A stretch of DNA of 64,000 bases from Locusta migratoria (Eukaryota; Arthropoda; Insecta; Orthoptera; Acrididae): contig CM048744.1 in NCBI GenBank assembly GCA_026315105.1, forward strand, positions 835,398,094 to 835,462,093, read 5' to 3'. Within the stretch, counting starts at the first letter, position 1. Each line of letters begins with the position of its first letter. Both the position numbers and the translations under genes were made by a program. Of this stretch, positions 62,770 to 64,000 are shown piece by piece. Below the pieces are notes generated by a model. That model saw nothing but the letters and a program-made list of their open reading frames with translations, had not been told where the DNA came from and made no database searches.

Positions 62770-63174
62770 ACCACAAGACGTTACAGATATGAAAGTAGCA
62801 AGAATGATTGCAGGCACTAATAGATGGGAACAATGGCAGAAGGGTGTCCATAATGAGGAAATCAAGGAAAAACTGGGAATGAACACCATAGATGAAGCAG
62901 TTAGAGCGAACAGACAGAGATGGTGGGGTCATGTTACACGCATGGGGGAAGCAAGGTTACCTAAGAGACCTATGAGCTCGGAAGCGGAGGGTAAGAGGAG
63001 TCGAGGTAGACCAAGAAGAAAGTACTTAGATTCGGTACAGAATGATTTTGAAGTAAAAGGCATAACATCAGACGAGGCATCAATGTTAGCACTGAATAGG
63101 GGGATAATGGAGGAATTTTCTTAGAGGTACTATGCTCTAGACTGAACGCTGAAAGACATAATCAGTCGATGATG
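62770..63174 (+). pseudogene. RTE-like LINE 3' end, family C
   Basis: The frame at 62789-63124 reads MKVARMIAGTNRWEQWQKGV, HNEEIKEKLGMNTIDEAVRA, NRQRWWGHVTRMGEARLPKR and SRGRPRRKYLDSVQNDFEVK, ending IMEEFS; a one-base change relative to the 42 kb copy truncates the end. The tail is CATAATCAGTCGATGATGAT. Its 5' truncation lies inside the C-terminal domain. It is the most intact family C copy over this range. Confidence 0.85.
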
Positions 63175-63379
63175 ATATGAAGTTTAAACTATTATTGTTT
63201 CATTTATGAGACTTTGGTTGTTTTGTTTTGTGTTTGAGGAAATACATATTTCTTTTATGTTATTCAAGATTATTTAATGTATTATACCGTCATCCTTATC
63301 ATGACATTGAATTTCTTAAAGAGTTTTCCATTATTACATATCGTGTGGGCCTCGGAGGCCTATGGTGTGGCTGACAGGG

Positions 63380-63560
63380 TTAACCACGATTGAGCACGTC
63401 TGGGATGCACTTGGCAGACGCACTGCAGCCAGACCAGCACGTCCCAACGCTTACAGAGGAGGATACTGCATTCACGGAAGAGTGGCCAAATGTCCATCCA
63501 TAGCTGATTGACAACGTCATACTGTCCATGCCACAGGTCTGCGACAGTACTGGCCGTCCG
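63380..63560 (+). pseudogene. Tc1-like transposase, C-terminal end
   Basis: IEHVWDALGRRTAARPARPN, ALTEEDTAFTEEWPNVHP, a stop, then LIDNVILSMPQVCDSTGRP. This is the end of a Tc1 transposase after the last catalytic Glu. It complements the 60.9 kb fragment, separated by the TTAA-flanked element and ~105 bp of extra sequence. Confidence 0.82.
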
Positions 63561-63569
63561 AGATCACAC

Positions 63570-64000
63570 CAGGGCCGGCTCTAGGGTGGGGCGAACCGTG
63601 CCGTCGCCCAGGGCGGCAGAGTTTTGGGGGCGGCAAATTCCTTAATTTTTATCTAGTTCCGATAAGTTAGATTAAACAATACAATGAAGAGTGGAAGTGT
63701 CATGTAGAAATGTAGAAGAATGTGAAAATAAGTTGGAAATACGACTTGGTACAGATTCATAGACATTAATACAGACAACAGTGGTATGCGTCACCCTACA
63801 AGCAAAATAAACATGCAAGGTTACTACGTAGAAGGTTGAGCCAATGTGTTCGGCAGCGCTCGGGTGCTCCCGCGTGACGTTACTGTGTATTGTGAGAAGC
63901 GGCTGATGGGCGAGGTGTATTCCTGCTTTCAACTACAGCACTGTTCCGTTTAATTAACATTAATTTAATAAGACATGAACGATATAATCATAGACACAAA
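63570..64000 (+). mobile_element. probable hAT-like element start (cut by window end)
   Basis: CAGGGCCGGCTCTAGGGTGG resembles hAT termini (CAGGGcCGGC), followed by a GC-rich CAGGGCGGCAGAGTTTTGGG stretch common near such ends. The other end lies outside the window, so no TIR or 8 bp duplication can be checked. No transposase frame in the 430 bp visible. Confidence 0.45.

Larger units (their letters stand above)
61273..63273. mobile_element. piggyBac-like element, invaded and rearranged
   Basis: The left end ATAACCTTGAATAACATAAA is inverted at the right end (…TTTATGTTATTCAAGATTAT). TTAA flanks at 61269-61272 and 63274-63277. The inverted similarity reaches ~330 bp inward (61273-61605 against 62228-62505 and 63175-63273), the right arm being split by a ~670 bp insertion that includes a LINE end. 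The interior holds a possible piggyBac C-terminal coding scrap, a SINE and an inverted Tc1 piece. Confidence 0.72.

Overview
The window reads as repeat-saturated intergenic DNA from a large insect genome, most likely an orthopteran (a grasshopper or locust such as Schistocerca). The strongest pointer is a tRNA-derived SINE present about a dozen times with the same head, body and tail, which I recall as typical of locust DNA. I-type, RTE-type and CR1/L2-type LINEs, Penelope-like fragments, Tc1/mariner, piggyBac, Harbinger and Helitron elements surround it. No host protein-coding gene could be recognised. Almost every supported reading frame belongs to a transposable element, and most are broken.

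Layout. 1-1.1 kb: two copies of an unclassified repeat (called X here) carrying a tRNA-like segment. 1.7-5.3 kb: two minus-strand LINE remnants, one split by a SINE. 5.6-7.8 kb: a piggyBac-type MITE with TTAA duplications, then a compact Harbinger element with TAA duplications that keeps a MADF gene and the N-terminus of a HARBI1 transposase. 8.2-16.9 kb: LINE remnants, a locally tandem-duplicated repeat, a TIR element, SINEs and a Tc1/mariner element with ~100 bp TIRs that holds a SINE. 19.1-19.5 kb: a palindromic pair of tRNA-like SINEs. 20.2-25.7 kb: a Helitron inside a long-TIR element, foldback units with a hammerhead-like hairpin, and a second mariner-group element. 26.6-30.1 kb: a Harbinger nested in a Harbinger, then a head-to-head dimer of a Penelope-like element. 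30-45 kb: Tc1, LINE, SINE, mariner and Helitron remnants.

46.6-52.6 kb is the best-preserved element: a minus-strand I-type LINE of about 6 kb with a 12 bp target-site duplication, inserted into a third copy of repeat X. ORF1 has three zinc knuckles. ORF2 has endonuclease, reverse transcriptase, RNase H and C-terminal zinc-finger regions. It is inactivated by in-frame stops and frameshifts. 53-64 kb holds more SINEs, a mariner-group pseudogene, a His-codon-like CAC/CAT array, a Tc1 copy broken by a TTAA-flanked piggyBac-like element that was itself invaded, and the start of a probable hAT element.

Nothing here forms a host pathway. What the sequence records is repeated nesting, giving a relative order of insertions (X before I-LINE; Harbinger A before B; Tc1 before piggyBac-like; LINEs before SINEs). 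Family names rest on motifs recognised by eye; no database search was possible. Unannotated stretches are GC-rich or low-complexity sequence with no convincing gene.
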